From JAHELQ01 sp964491915 (lineage in GTDB: Bacteria; Acidobacteriota; Aminicenantia; UBA2199): a DNA stretch of 64,000 bases. The stretch spans positions 16,846-80,845 of the forward strand of contig CAZBHS010000025.1 of NCBI GenBank assembly GCA_964491915.1, written 5' to 3'. The notes under the pieces are model-generated. The model did not search any database. It was given only the letters and a program-made list of their open reading frames with translations, and was not told the DNA's origin. A program made the translations under genes and the position numbers. Positions 52,301 to 59,431 of this stretch are shown piece after piece (the stretch's first letter is position 1; each line of letters starts with the position of its first letter).

Positions 52301-55300
52301 TACCAAAAATAATACACTATAAAAACTATCCAGCAGGTAAGGCTCTCCCGCTTCCACCGCCATAGCAGGAGATTCCGGCGCATAGCCGGGACTATCACTC
52401 TCCAGCCCCCAGGCGTGGATAATATGAGTGGGCGCTCCGCCGCCGGATTCAACGCTCTCGAGCAGCTCTTCATACGACGCTGGATCGAAGGGATCGATCA
52501 TGTATCTATCCCGCGATTCCCGTCTGAAGCCAGCGCCTTTGCGAACGCCAATCACCCGGCCACCGGTGTCTCTGAGTTTCCCACCCAAATGGTCGAGAAT
52601 ACTTTCGCTCCCCGCCAGTAAAAGCACAACCTCATTCTCCGGCTCCGTCGCGGGACCTGCGGCTTCCTTCATCGCCCGCTTCCATGAGGGAATGTAAAAC
52701 CACTCTTCTATCCGGGGATTCTTGACAATGGCGGTCGATGGTTTCTGCGCCTTCCGGTGAATGGCTGTGATATCGCCGCCGGCGCCGACCCGTTTTCGTT
52801 TGAACGGATAGGTGGGCAGGTGCAGCTTGCGGGGATGGCGGTCTGCGAAGAGGGGGCTCCAATCGATGGCGAGTCCGCTCATCCACAAGCGGCCGATTTG
52901 TTGTAGAGTGTAGAGGCGGTCATCGACGGCCTCTTTGTGGTGGCGCACCATGTTGACGATGGGGGTCTGCGCGGTGGCCTTCGGGTGGCGGCTAACAAAC
53001 AGGCTCAGTCCGCGGCCCGGTCCCACTTGAATGAACACCGGATCGGATTCATCGAACAGAGTGGTCACTCCATCGTAAAAACGAATGGTCAACTCCAGAT
53101 GGCGGCCCCAATAATCGGGGTCCATCGCTTCGGAGGCTGTGATCCATTGGCCGCTGAGGCCCGAGATATAGGGCATATTCGGTTCGTTGCGAGTCACCGC
53201 CGCCACCGCCCGCTTGAACTCGTCGATGATGGGCCTCATCATGGCTGAATGGCCGGCTCGCGGGACTTTGAGCGACAGGCATTCGTGGCCCAGGGCTTCG
53301 AGCTCCCGCTTCAGGGTATCGACGGCTGCGACGGTTCCCGACACAATGCTCATGGACGGTCCGTTAATCGCCGCCAACCAGAGGTTCTGGCTGAGATGAG
53401 CGTCGAGTTCCCGCTCAGACAAAGGAACGCTGAGCATCGCCCCTTCGGGAACCCGCTGCATCAGGCGGCCTCGTAAAGCGGATAAATGCAGGGCGTCTTC
53501 AAGACTGAACACTCCGGCCAAAGTAGCGGCCACATATTCTCCAAAGCTGTGCCCGATCATGGCTGCGGGCCGGATGCCCCAGTGAAGCAGGAGCTTGGCC
53601 AACGCGTATTCGATCGAGAACTTGATGGGCGATGTATAGATGAATTGCTGGATGGCTTCGACCGCCGCTTCTTGCTGCTCAGGCAGACTGGGATAGAGGA
53701 CCGGCTCGATGTCGATGTCGCAGTCGTTCTTCAAATAGGCGAAGCAATGCTGCATCTCTTGCCGGAACACCGGCTCGCTCTCGTAAAGATCGTGGCACAT
53801 GTTGACGTATTGGTTGCCCTGGCCGGAGAACATGAAGATGATGAAGGGATCGTCGCCGCCGGCTTGTTGCCGGAGCATATCCTCCGCTTCCAATTGGGCG
53901 ATGCCGTCCGCCGCGTCCCGGCAGACCACGATGCCGCGATGCCCGTGCGATCGTCGGCCCGAAGCCAGAGTGAAGGATACGTCGTCGAGCCTGGCTTCGG
54001 GGTGGGTTTTTAAATAATTCGCCAATCCCCGGGCAATGTCCCCCAACTGCCCGTCGCTTTGGGCCGACAGGGGAAGGAGATGATAGCCTGAGGGAAGACT
54101 CGGCGCCTGTCCCCTATGTTTGGGCTTGTCGATGTGTTCTTCGAGTAAAACGTGAACATTGGTCCCCCCAAGGCCAAACGAGCTGACCCCCGCGATCCGG
54201 CGTCGCTCTTCCCCATCCCAATCTCTCGCGGTAGTGTTGACGAAGAAGGGGCTTTGCTTAAAGTCGATGGCGGGGTTCGGTTCGTTGTAATGGAGACTGG
54301 GGGGGAGGATGTGGTTCTGCAATGAGAGTACGGTCTTGATCAGACCGGCGACTCCGGCTGCCACATCCAGATGGCCGATATTGGTCTTGACGGAACCAAG
54401 GGCGCAATAATTCTTCTTGTTGGTGGCAAAGGCTTGAATCAGCCCCTCCACCTCGATGGGGTCGCCCAATGTGGTGCCGCTGCCATGGGCTTCGATGAGT
54501 CCGATCTGGTCGGCGCTGATTCCCGCCCTGTCGATGGCGGCGCGAATCGCCGTCGCCTGTCCCCTGGAACTGGGGGCCGTGAATCCCGCTTTGTCGGAGC
54601 CGTCGTTGTTCATGCCCCAGCCGAGAATCTTCGCCCGGATGGGATCATGCGCATCCAGAGCCTTTGCCAGCGGTTTGAGCACCACCGCTCCAACGCCGTT
54701 GCCCGTCAATGTGCCGCCCGCCTCTTTGTCGAAGGCGCGGCAATGGCCGTCGGGCGATAGTATCATCCCCTCCCGGTACAAATAGCCATGGCGATCGGGA
54801 ATCGTCACGCACGCTCCCCCCGCGATGACCGCGTCGCAATGGTGATTGAGCAATGCCTCGCAGCCCATGGCCACCGCCAGCAGCGATGTGGAGCACGCGC
54901 TCTGCACCGCCACCGCCGGACCGCGAAGATTCAGCTTGTAGGCAACCCGTGTCGCCAGGTAATCTTTATCGCAAAATTGCAATGCCTGCCATTTTTCCAG
55001 GAATTCTCCCTCGCCGTCAAAGAGCATGGCCGTCTCCCAATGGGGATTGGGGGTGGCTCCGGCGTAGAGGCCGATGGAGTCTTCGCATCCGAAGGGATCG
55101 ATGCCGGCGTCTTCTAGAGCCTGGAAGCAGATCTCGTGGAACACCCGCATTTGCGGGTCCATCATCAACGCCTCCTGGGGCGAATAGCCGAAGAACTCCG
55201 CGTCGAAGTAATCATCGTCGTCCAGTACTCCTTTGGCCGGCACGAATTGCCGGTCGTCCAGCAGCCGGGCTTCGGCTCCCCGCTCGATCAATTCTTCGCG

Positions 55301-58300
55301 GGTAAAAAAGCGGATGGATTCCCTGCTGTTGACAATATTATCCCAGAAGGTCTCGATGTTTTTTGCGCCGGGAAAGCGGCCCGCCATGCCGATGATGGCG
55401 ATAGTCTGGTTTTTTAGATCGCTTCCGTCTCGAGGGGAGGTGTCGATGGCAGGCGCCTGTCCCCTTTCAAGGAAACGCGCCAACGCGCGCACCGTGGGAT
55501 ACTGGAACAATGTCGTCACCGGCACGCTTTGCCCCAGTTCTTTCTTGAGCCGGGCCGAGAGGCGGATCATCGAGAAGGAATTGCCGCCGCAATCGAAGAA
55601 GTTGTCGTCGAGGCCCACTCGATCCCGGTCCAGCACCGCTCGCCACACCGACGCCACCTGCTGCTCCAGACCCCGGGACGGAGCGCTATAGTCAGTTTTT
55701 GTCGAGAGGGAGCTCCCTTTGGTAAGCAATGCCTTGGGGTCCACTTTGCCGGCGCCGGTTAGGGGGATGTCGTCGATGAGGTAGAATTGCGTGGGAATCA
55801 TGTAATCGGGCAACGTCTCCGCGAGGTGGCTCTTCAACGAATTGGGATCGTCGAGAGTGTGCGCCGGGACGATATAGGCCGCCAGAATGGCTTCGCCGCC
55901 GGGGCCGGGCTTTGGAATCACCACTGCCGCTTTGACGATGGGGTGCTGGAGCAGACGGTTCTCGATCTCGCCGGGCTCGATTCTGAAGCCGCGAATCTTG
56001 AGTTGTTGGTCCATGCGCCCCAAATACTGGATGGTATGATCCGGAAGCAGGCATGCCAGGTCGCCGCTTTTGTACCAACCGGCGACGAACCGTTCTTCCG
56101 TCAGCTCCGGGCGGTTTAGATAGCCGGCGGCAACGCCTGCGCCTCCGATCCACAATTCTCCCGGAACGCCGATGGGTTGCTGGTTGCCGAACCGGTCTCG
56201 AATCGAAAGCTCCATATTCGCCAGCGGCCGGCCGATAGGAACCCGCTCCCGCGGCAGCCAATCGGCAAGCGAATAACCGCTGGAGTAGACGGTCGCCTCG
56301 GTGGGACCATACAAATTTTCCAGTTTCGCTCGAAGCCCGGTGCGGCGAAATGATTCCACCACATCCGGCAGCAATGCCTCCCCCGCCGCGAATATATATT
56401 TCAAACGGAAGAGGGTCTCGATATCGTCATATTCCAGGGACGACAAAAAGAGCCGCAGCATGGAGGGGACAAAATTGACATGGGTCGCCCGTTGGCGAGC
56501 CAACACTCGAGCCATGGCAACCGGGTCTTTTTCCATTCCCGCAGGCAAGATCGCCAACGTACCTGTCCCCTTCAAGAAGCAAAAAATCTCGCTCACCGAC
56601 ACGTCGAAACAAACGGAGGTCTTGAGCAGGAAGACATCGCTCGCTTCCAGCGGATAGCGCCGCTCCAGAAGGGTCAGTAGATTCACCGCCGAGCGGTTCT
56701 GGATCATCACCCCCTTCGGCGTCCCGGTGGAGCCGGAGGTTGTAATTATATATGCGGGATCTGTCGAGGTTGGTTCGAGGACCGGCTTCGACTCTTCCTC
56801 GGAAGCTTCGCTAGAGTCTGTGATGGCGATGATGAGGATTCCGCTTTTGGGAAGATTGGGATAAACCCGGTCGCAGATCGCCATCTCCGCTCCGCTGTCC
56901 CGGAGGATGAGCTCGATGCGCTCCGCGGGGGCGCCGGGGTCCAGCGGAAGATAGGCAGCCCCCGATAGGACGATGCCCAGGATCCCTACCATCATCTCCT
57001 TCGACCGCTCCGCCATGACGGCGACGATCCTTCCGGGCGACGCGCCGTCGCCAGCCAACCTTCGGCTCAGAGACGAGGCTTTGTCAAAGAGGCGGCGATG
57101 CGTGAGATGGTGATTCTCCTCATCGTCTATCAAGGCTACGGCGTCCGGCTGGGCCGCCGCTCTCATGCGGTAACATTGCCGGAGGGTCGGGGTTTTGTTT
57201 ATCTCCATGGTTGGGCCGGTTAGGGCGGCGGTTATGTCTTGTTTTTGTTTTTGGGATAGGAGGTGGACGTTGTGGACATTGTGGACGCTGTGGACATTGT
57301 GGACCTGGTGAGTTGTCAATTGCTTTAGGAGGAAGAGGTACTGCTCCGTCATTTGCTGGGCCAGCGCCGGGTGGATGCGGTTGGAGTCGAAGATGGCGTC
57401 GATGGTCATGTCGCCGAAGAGGCTTATATGTAGGGCCAATGGGTAGTGGGTGCGCTCGTCCATCGTGAACTCCCCAAACCTGATGGGAGACTGAGGGTCT
57501 CCCTCTTTGAGCCGCTTGTCCAGGGGGTAGTTTTCCACCACCACCAATGTATCGAAGGGTTCGCGGCCTTGTGCGAAGCCGGCGTAGCGGCTGATGGCGG
57601 GGATCGACGCTTGCTCGAAGGGTGTTCGCTCCCCGAGATCGCGGTTCAACCGTTGAAGCAGATGATGGAGATTCTCCTCTCCCCCGCTTTTGATCCGCAA
57701 CGGCACGGTGTTGATCAAGAGGCCCGCCATCTTATCGATGCCTTCGATGGGCGTTTGCCGTCCCGAGACGGTGGTGCCGAACAACACATCGCCGCAGTCG
57801 TAATAATGCTGCAACAATAGTCCCCAGGCTCCGTACAGTATGGTTGCCGGGGTGATTTTGAGCGTCGCCGACGCCTCGTCGATGCGGCTTAGCAGTCCCT
57901 CCTCCACCGGCGCGTGGATGATGCCCTGAGGCAGATCTTCATCATCCGCCCCGTCCTGCGGGAGCCATTGCTCCAGCGGCGGCAGCACATCATAGCCTTC
58001 GAGATACCGCTTCCAGAAGGCCTCGTCGTCCGCTTGCGACCGTTTCTCCATATGGCGGACAAAGGTTTTGAAGGGAATCCGCTCCTCCACCGGCGGCGCC
58101 TGTCCCCCGGCGATCGCGGCGTAGATACCGTTGAACTCCGAGAGCAGGATGCCGGTGCTCCAACCGTCCAGAATGATATGATGAAAGTCCACTATCATGA
58201 GGAAGCGCTCCCGCTCCACCTGTTGGAGGGTGACGCGGAAGGGCGGTTGCCTGAGGTCGAAGGGTTCCCGCTTGCCGGGCAGCGGGCCGTCCACAAAGCG

Positions 58301-58579
58301 GATGTCCGCGTGCGGCTTTTTGAGCGTCACCTGCAGCGGCTGCTTCGCCTCTTCCCAACGAAAGCAGGCGCGCAACACATCGCGCCCGGCGATCACCGCT
58401 TCCCAGGCCTTGACAAAGACTTCCCGGTCAACGGGTCCCAGGATCCGGACCGACAGTCTTTCGACGTACCTGTCCCCTTCGGGATCCTGTAAATAAAAAA
58501 ACAACATCCCCTCTTGCAGAGGGGTGAGGGACGAAATAAAAGAGATCTCTTTTTGGTTTAACCGATTGTTTGATTCCAT
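46391..58579 (-). CDS. Hybrid NRPS-PKS protein A: C-A-PCP / KS-AT-KR-ACP / C-A(Thr-like)-PCP / C
   Basis: About 4062 residues. ATG at 58579 with AAGGAAA seven bases upstream, so the 19-codon longer frame is rejected. First gene of the line. Domains with motif and rough residue: C (HHIILDG, 135); A (TSGSTGTPKG, 618; YGPTEAT, 757; code by eye DVSFFALVYK, unassigned); PCP (GGNS, 999); KS (QSACSTS, 1229; EAHGSGT, 1365; NIGHLD); AT (GHSFGEY, 1677; RAGH near 1776 where malonyl ATs have HAFH); KR (VTGGLGDIG, 2205; Tyr in GAYASAN, 2367); ACP (GGDS, 2525); C (PHIVSDG, 2703, first His replaced by Pro, catalytic His kept); A (YTSGTTGKPKG, 3168; code DFWKIGMVHK, one change from the threonine code DFWNIGMVHK); PCP (GGHS, 3563); C (HHIVRDG, 3747). 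It starts with a C domain, so the first unit may be acylated or come from an unseen loader. No MbtH gene is nearby. Confidence 0.94.
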   Translation of the reverse strand: MESNNRLNQKEISFISSLTPLQEGMLFFYLQDPEGDRYVERLSVRILGPVDREVFVKAWEAVIAGRDVLRACFRWEEAKQPLQVTLKKPHADIRFVDGPLPGKREPFDLRQPPFRVTLQQVERERFLMIVDFHHIILDGWSTGILLSEFNGIYAAIAGGQAPPVEERIPFKTFVRHMEKRSQADDEAFWKRYLEGYDVLPPLEQWLPQDGADDEDLPQGIIHAPVEEGLLSRIDEASATLKITPATILYGAWGLLLQHYYDCGDVLFGTTVSGRQTPIEGIDKMAGLLINTVPLRIKSGGEENLHHLLQRLNRDLGERTPFEQASIPAISRYAGFAQGREPFDTLVVVENYPLDKRLKEGDPQSPIRFGEFTMDERTHYPLALHISLFGDMTIDAIFDSNRIHPALAQQMTEQYLFLLKQLTTHQVHNVHSVHNVHNVHLLSQKQKQDITAALTGPTMEINKTPTLRQCYRMRAAAQPDAVALIDDEENHHLTHRRLFDKASSLSRRLAGDGASPGRIVAVMAERSKEMMVGILGIVLSGAAYLPLDPGAPAERIELILRDSGAEMAICDRVYPNLPKSGILIIAITDSSEASEEESKPVLEPTSTDPAYIITTSGSTGTPKGVMIQNRSAVNLLTLLERRYPLEASDVFLLKTSVCFDVSVSEIFCFLKGTGTLAILPAGMEKDPVAMARVLARQRATHVNFVPSMLRLFLSSLEYDDIETLFRLKYIFAAGEALLPDVVESFRRTGLRAKLENLYGPTEATVYSSGYSLADWLPRERVPIGRPLANMELSIRDRFGNQQPIGVPGELWIGGAGVAAGYLNRPELTEERFVAGWYKSGDLACLLPDHTIQYLGRMDQQLKIRGFRIEPGEIENRLLQHPIVKAAVVIPKPGPGGEAILAAYIVPAHTLDDPNSLKSHLAETLPDYMIPTQFYLIDDIPLTGAGKVDPKALLTKGSSLSTKTDYSAPSRGLEQQVASVWRAVLDRDRVGLDDNFFDCGGNSFSMIRLSARLKKELGQSVPVTTLFQYPTVRALARFLERGQAPAIDTSPRDGSDLKNQTIAIIGMAGRFPGAKNIETFWDNIVNSRESIRFFTREELIERGAEARLLDDRQFVPAKGVLDDDDYFDAEFFGYSPQEALMMDPQMRVFHEICFQALEDAGIDPFGCEDSIGLYAGATPNPHWETAMLFDGEGEFLEKWQALQFCDKDYLATRVAYKLNLRGPAVAVQSACSTSLLAVAMGCEALLNHHCDAVIAGGACVTIPDRHGYLYREGMILSPDGHCRAFDKEAGGTLTGNGVGAVVLKPLAKALDAHDPIRAKILGWGMNNDGSDKAGFTAPSSRGQATAIRAAIDRAGISADQIGLIEAHGSGTTLGDPIEVEGLIQAFATNKKNYCALGSVKTNIGHLDVAAGVAGLIKTVLSLQNHILPPSLHYNEPNPAIDFKQSPFFVNTTARDWDGEERRRIAGVSSFGLGGTNVHVLLEEHIDKPKHRGQAPSLPSGYHLLPLSAQSDGQLGDIARGLANYLKTHPEARLDDVSFTLASGRRSHGHRGIVVCRDAADGIAQLEAEDMLRQQAGGDDPFIIFMFSGQGNQYVNMCHDLYESEPVFRQEMQHCFAYLKNDCDIDIEPVLYPSLPEQQEAAVEAIQQFIYTSPIKFSIEYALAKLLLHWGIRPAAMIGHSFGEYVAATLAGVFSLEDALHLSALRGRLMQRVPEGAMLSVPLSERELDAHLSQNLWLAAINGPSMSIVSGTVAAVDTLKRELEALGHECLSLKVPRAGHSAMMRPIIDEFKRAVAAVTRNEPNMPYISGLSGQWITASEAMDPDYWGRHLELTIRFYDGVTTLFDESDPVFIQVGPGRGLSLFVSRHPKATAQTPIVNMVRHHKEAVDDRLYTLQQIGRLWMSGLAIDWSPLFADRHPRKLHLPTYPFKRKRVGAGGDITAIHRKAQKPSTAIVKNPRIEEWFYIPSWKRAMKEAAGPATEPENEVVLLLAGSESILDHLGGKLRDTGGRVIGVRKGAGFRRESRDRYMIDPFDPASYEELLESVESGGGAPTHIIHAWGLESDSPGYAPESPAMAVEAGEPYLLDSFYSVLFLVKAVLQRQWNQPIELDIVTGGVFDVTGNEGLSPRRSPVSGLLPVIGQECPNIHCRLIDTDSPERLASEVFGGGTDPVVALRGKHRWIQDFQQVSFTGAGDSMLKKHGVYLVTGGLGDIGMILAERLAEQFAARLVLVGRSPFPAEEDWERYSLQHSPDQKIGRTIRSIRNMEAGGARVAVRQADVSDVKQMKAVLDWIDEEFGVLDGVIHSAGIVGEKNFRSLGDVTLDDCAEQFRAKVSGALVLEELLRDRDYDFCLLMSSTASVLGGLGFGAYASANCFLDAMATAHNREGKNPWYSVNWDGWQIPGANEDLDADARLGASIAHLAMTPDEGFDVFKRILAPGFAGQVIQSTGDLQQRMDRWGQVDEIDDEPVSAHENERSANNRPRPRLQNQYVPPEGTMQQTLAGIWANVLGFDRVGVEDNFFELGGDSLKAVIVTSRIQKELDVKVSLKDFFQEPTIAALSRGKNKEEELDAVVPPAEILDYYPLSAVQERMALLHKMEPESVAYNLPTACRLKGRLDVARLEEAFVSLIDRHESLRTSFHDTEEGTMQTIHPAVEFRLERLDGDVELPLEALVRPFDLTEAPLLRATLQPAGHEEYLLLVDMPHIVSDGGSMAVMMKELLDLYSGKSLPAKSIDYKDVVMWRRSEEQRQEIAAHEAFWRDELAGELPVLNLPLDYLRPPRQSFEGNVSQFKWDRDTASGLKQLAQHEGATLYMVLLSIYSILLSKLSGQEEILLGTPSAGRQHPELLGIVGMFINTVVLRQFPKGSLTFREFLGSVKSRTLTALEHQDFPFEKIVEITGGAGDQSRNPLFDAVFVLQNIGVPEMEIPGLKLEAYPVDSATSKFDLTMRVEERDDGLLVYFEYRTRLFKEGSVARWADYIRRVAEAVLKQPDIRLRDIEVMGAEEKEWLLHTLNDTAAAYPRQETIHHLFQQQVSARPHAAALVGPGSPEEGDAMLQLTYDCLNRRANAVAGTLKTMGTGAGSIVALSLDRSVDMMAAIVGVLKAGGAYLPMDPSLPPERIDYMLEDSGATVVVNEEFLQMEDCLAEEEALDGACAAAADDPAYVIYTSGTTGKPKGVLVGHRNVVRLLFNDRDVFDFSEADIWTLFHSYCFDFSVWEMYGALLMGGKLVMAPKLTARDTRGFLELLARQSVTILKQTPSAFYSLSAEEAQQPEAGLAVRMVIFGGEALKPLHLKDWSLRYPQSRLVNMYGITETTVHVTYKEIGPAEIDGNISNIGGPIPTLSCYVADRHGNLCPTGVAGELMVGGDGVARGYLNRPELTHERFVQLENLAPGSRLFRSGDLARVLPGGDMEYLGRIDHQVKIRGFRIELGEIESHLLKHEDIKEAVVAARKNGGNEESLCAYFVLRPDAGLQDSSSLLREYLKARLPEYMVPSYFMELAGIPLTANGKVDRRSLPEPTLPVETSICLPRNRVERALAEIWSNSLNIHADQIGIDNNFFELGGHSLKATLAARQIHKEIGVDVPLREMFRTPTIRDIAAFIDKQERSAGCREIEPVEKRDYYPVSSAQERMYILNKLKGDDTSDNTPQALELDGDFDINRFERVVRDLAARHEALRTSFFSLDGVPVQRIHSEVELDIQVTEAGDDEIAAVIQRFIRPFDLSSAPLLRVELIAIREQKHILLYDIHHIVRDGTSTEIFFREFVRLYRGESLPELTIQYKDFALWRRRKIDSGDLVKQEDYWAGVYDGPLPELELPADFPRPETQSFEGKTKEFVLDESLTRAVQSLASAHGCTLFMTLLAAYNILLSKYSGQEDVVVGTPVAGRPHADLRDVIGMFINTLAIRNYPAGEKSFGRFLDEVRIHCIEAFENQDLPFDHLVSRLGIEPDPARQPLFDTMFVVQNVNQERGWEDVALDGLVMRAYPFEQHVAQFDIITHVFEREREIAFKMLYCTKLFKPETIDSVVERFVEILETVSLRPETLIRDIDVTHGFCRQEIELPDAEFVF
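57263..57307 (-). repeat. Five tandem 9-bp repeats in the C-A linker of protein A
   Basis: Five perfect-length 9-bp units (GTGGAC followed by gtt, att, gct, att, ctg on the plus strand) sit in the linker between the first C and A domains. They encode VHNVHSVHNVHNVH-type residues. The unit is a multiple of three, so copy-number change would lengthen or shorten the linker without breaking the frame. Confidence 0.95.
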
Positions 58580-58630
58580 GATACCGTTTCCTTTACAAAA
58601 AAAATAAGAGTCAAAAAAAAACAAGCGCAA

Positions 58631-58644
58631 TTCCACCGGTGGAA
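58631..58644. promoter_or_regulatory. Perfect 14-bp palindrome upstream of the NRPS/PKS operon
   Basis: TTCCACCGGTGGAA is an exact palindrome centred about 58 bases before the protein A start codon. Its size and place fit a dimeric repressor or activator site, but no regulator gene is nearby and no clear -35/-10 pair was found beside it. The T-rich tract between it and the start codon hides any promoter by eye. Confidence 0.4.
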
Positions 58645-58665
58645 GAACGGGATTTTTTTTCTAAA

Positions 58666-58842
58666 TTAGATTAGATTACGTGTGATGTGAGACTCGCTAC
58701 CAACCATTTTTTCGATTTTGGGCAGGCTACCGCCCATGTCTGTAATAAAAACTTTGACGCTAGCAAAATTTTTGTTGTTGTATTCCAACATCAAGTCTAT
58801 GCTGTCGCAATTCTCGTTCCAACCGTGGAAAACGGCTGGAAA
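58666..58842 (-). other. Short open frame of unknown origin, probably a gene remnant
   Basis: A 58-codon stop-to-stop frame reads like real protein: SIDLMLEYNNKN, then SVKVFITDMGGSLPKIEK and a short polar tail before the stop at 58666. An internal ATG would give about 41 residues, but no ribosome site precedes it. I do not recognise the family. It lies between the exporter remnant and the NRPS operon, so it may be part of the same decayed region or a small peptide gene. Confidence 0.25.
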
Positions 58843-59150
58843 TCACCTTGCAGAATAAGATGACAGGAATATGAGTCCGGGGAGCGTCCACTCCCGTGGT
58901 GAACGTTTCCGGACACCGGGCGTACAAATCCGCAACAGCGGGGAGGAAGCAAAAATAAGAATGAATGTTCGAGGGGTCATAAGCATGGGCATTTTGTTAA
59001 AACGCCTAACGAGACGTTAAGGTTCATGATACACCCGGAGAAACAATGAAGTAAATCAATAAAAACATGAACCAATAGTCTTGATTTCCGCTTAACTATA
59101 GGGGAATTCCGTTATGAGGGCATTCTCTCACAATTAGCGCTTGGAAATAA

Positions 59151-59285
59151 TCAAGTGGTTTTGTAATTTGCGTCCACGGTTTCGATTTTCCCCATGTCCA
59201 TTTTGATGATCCGGTCCGCCACATCGAAGTAATGGTCGTCGTGGGTGATGGCGATGACGATTTTACCCTCTTCTTTCATCCGCAT
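59151..59285 (-). pseudogene. C-terminal remnant of a cyclic-peptide ABC exporter (SyrD/YojI-like)
   Basis: Forty-five codons read MRMKEEGKIVIAITHDDHYF followed by DVADRIIKMDMGKIE and a stop at 59151. This is the end of an ABC ATPase: the H-loop His in THDD and the strand-turn ADRIIKMDMGKI match SyrD/YojI-type cyclic-peptide exporters. A stop codon lies immediately before the first ATG and no Walker motifs are upstream, so about 500 residues are missing. Its position just upstream of the NRPS/PKS operon and on the same strand implies that it once exported the product. The DNA between 59286 and 59430 shows no further trace of it. Confidence 0.8.
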
Positions 59286-59431
59286 TTAACAAAAGCACAC
59301 ATAAAACTGAAGCGCCGGATCTTTTCATCGCACATCTCAAAAACCCTCTCGTCCCACCAACCATTTTTTATATCAAGGGAGAGAGAAATCTCCTATTTCT
59401 TTCGAAAAACAATCGGATATATCTCTTTATA

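Noticed and set aside
25345..58496. Many long plus-strand frames opposite the NRPS/PKS genes
   Set aside because: They are antisense shadows of GC-rich coding DNA; the sense frames contain every expected catalytic motif.
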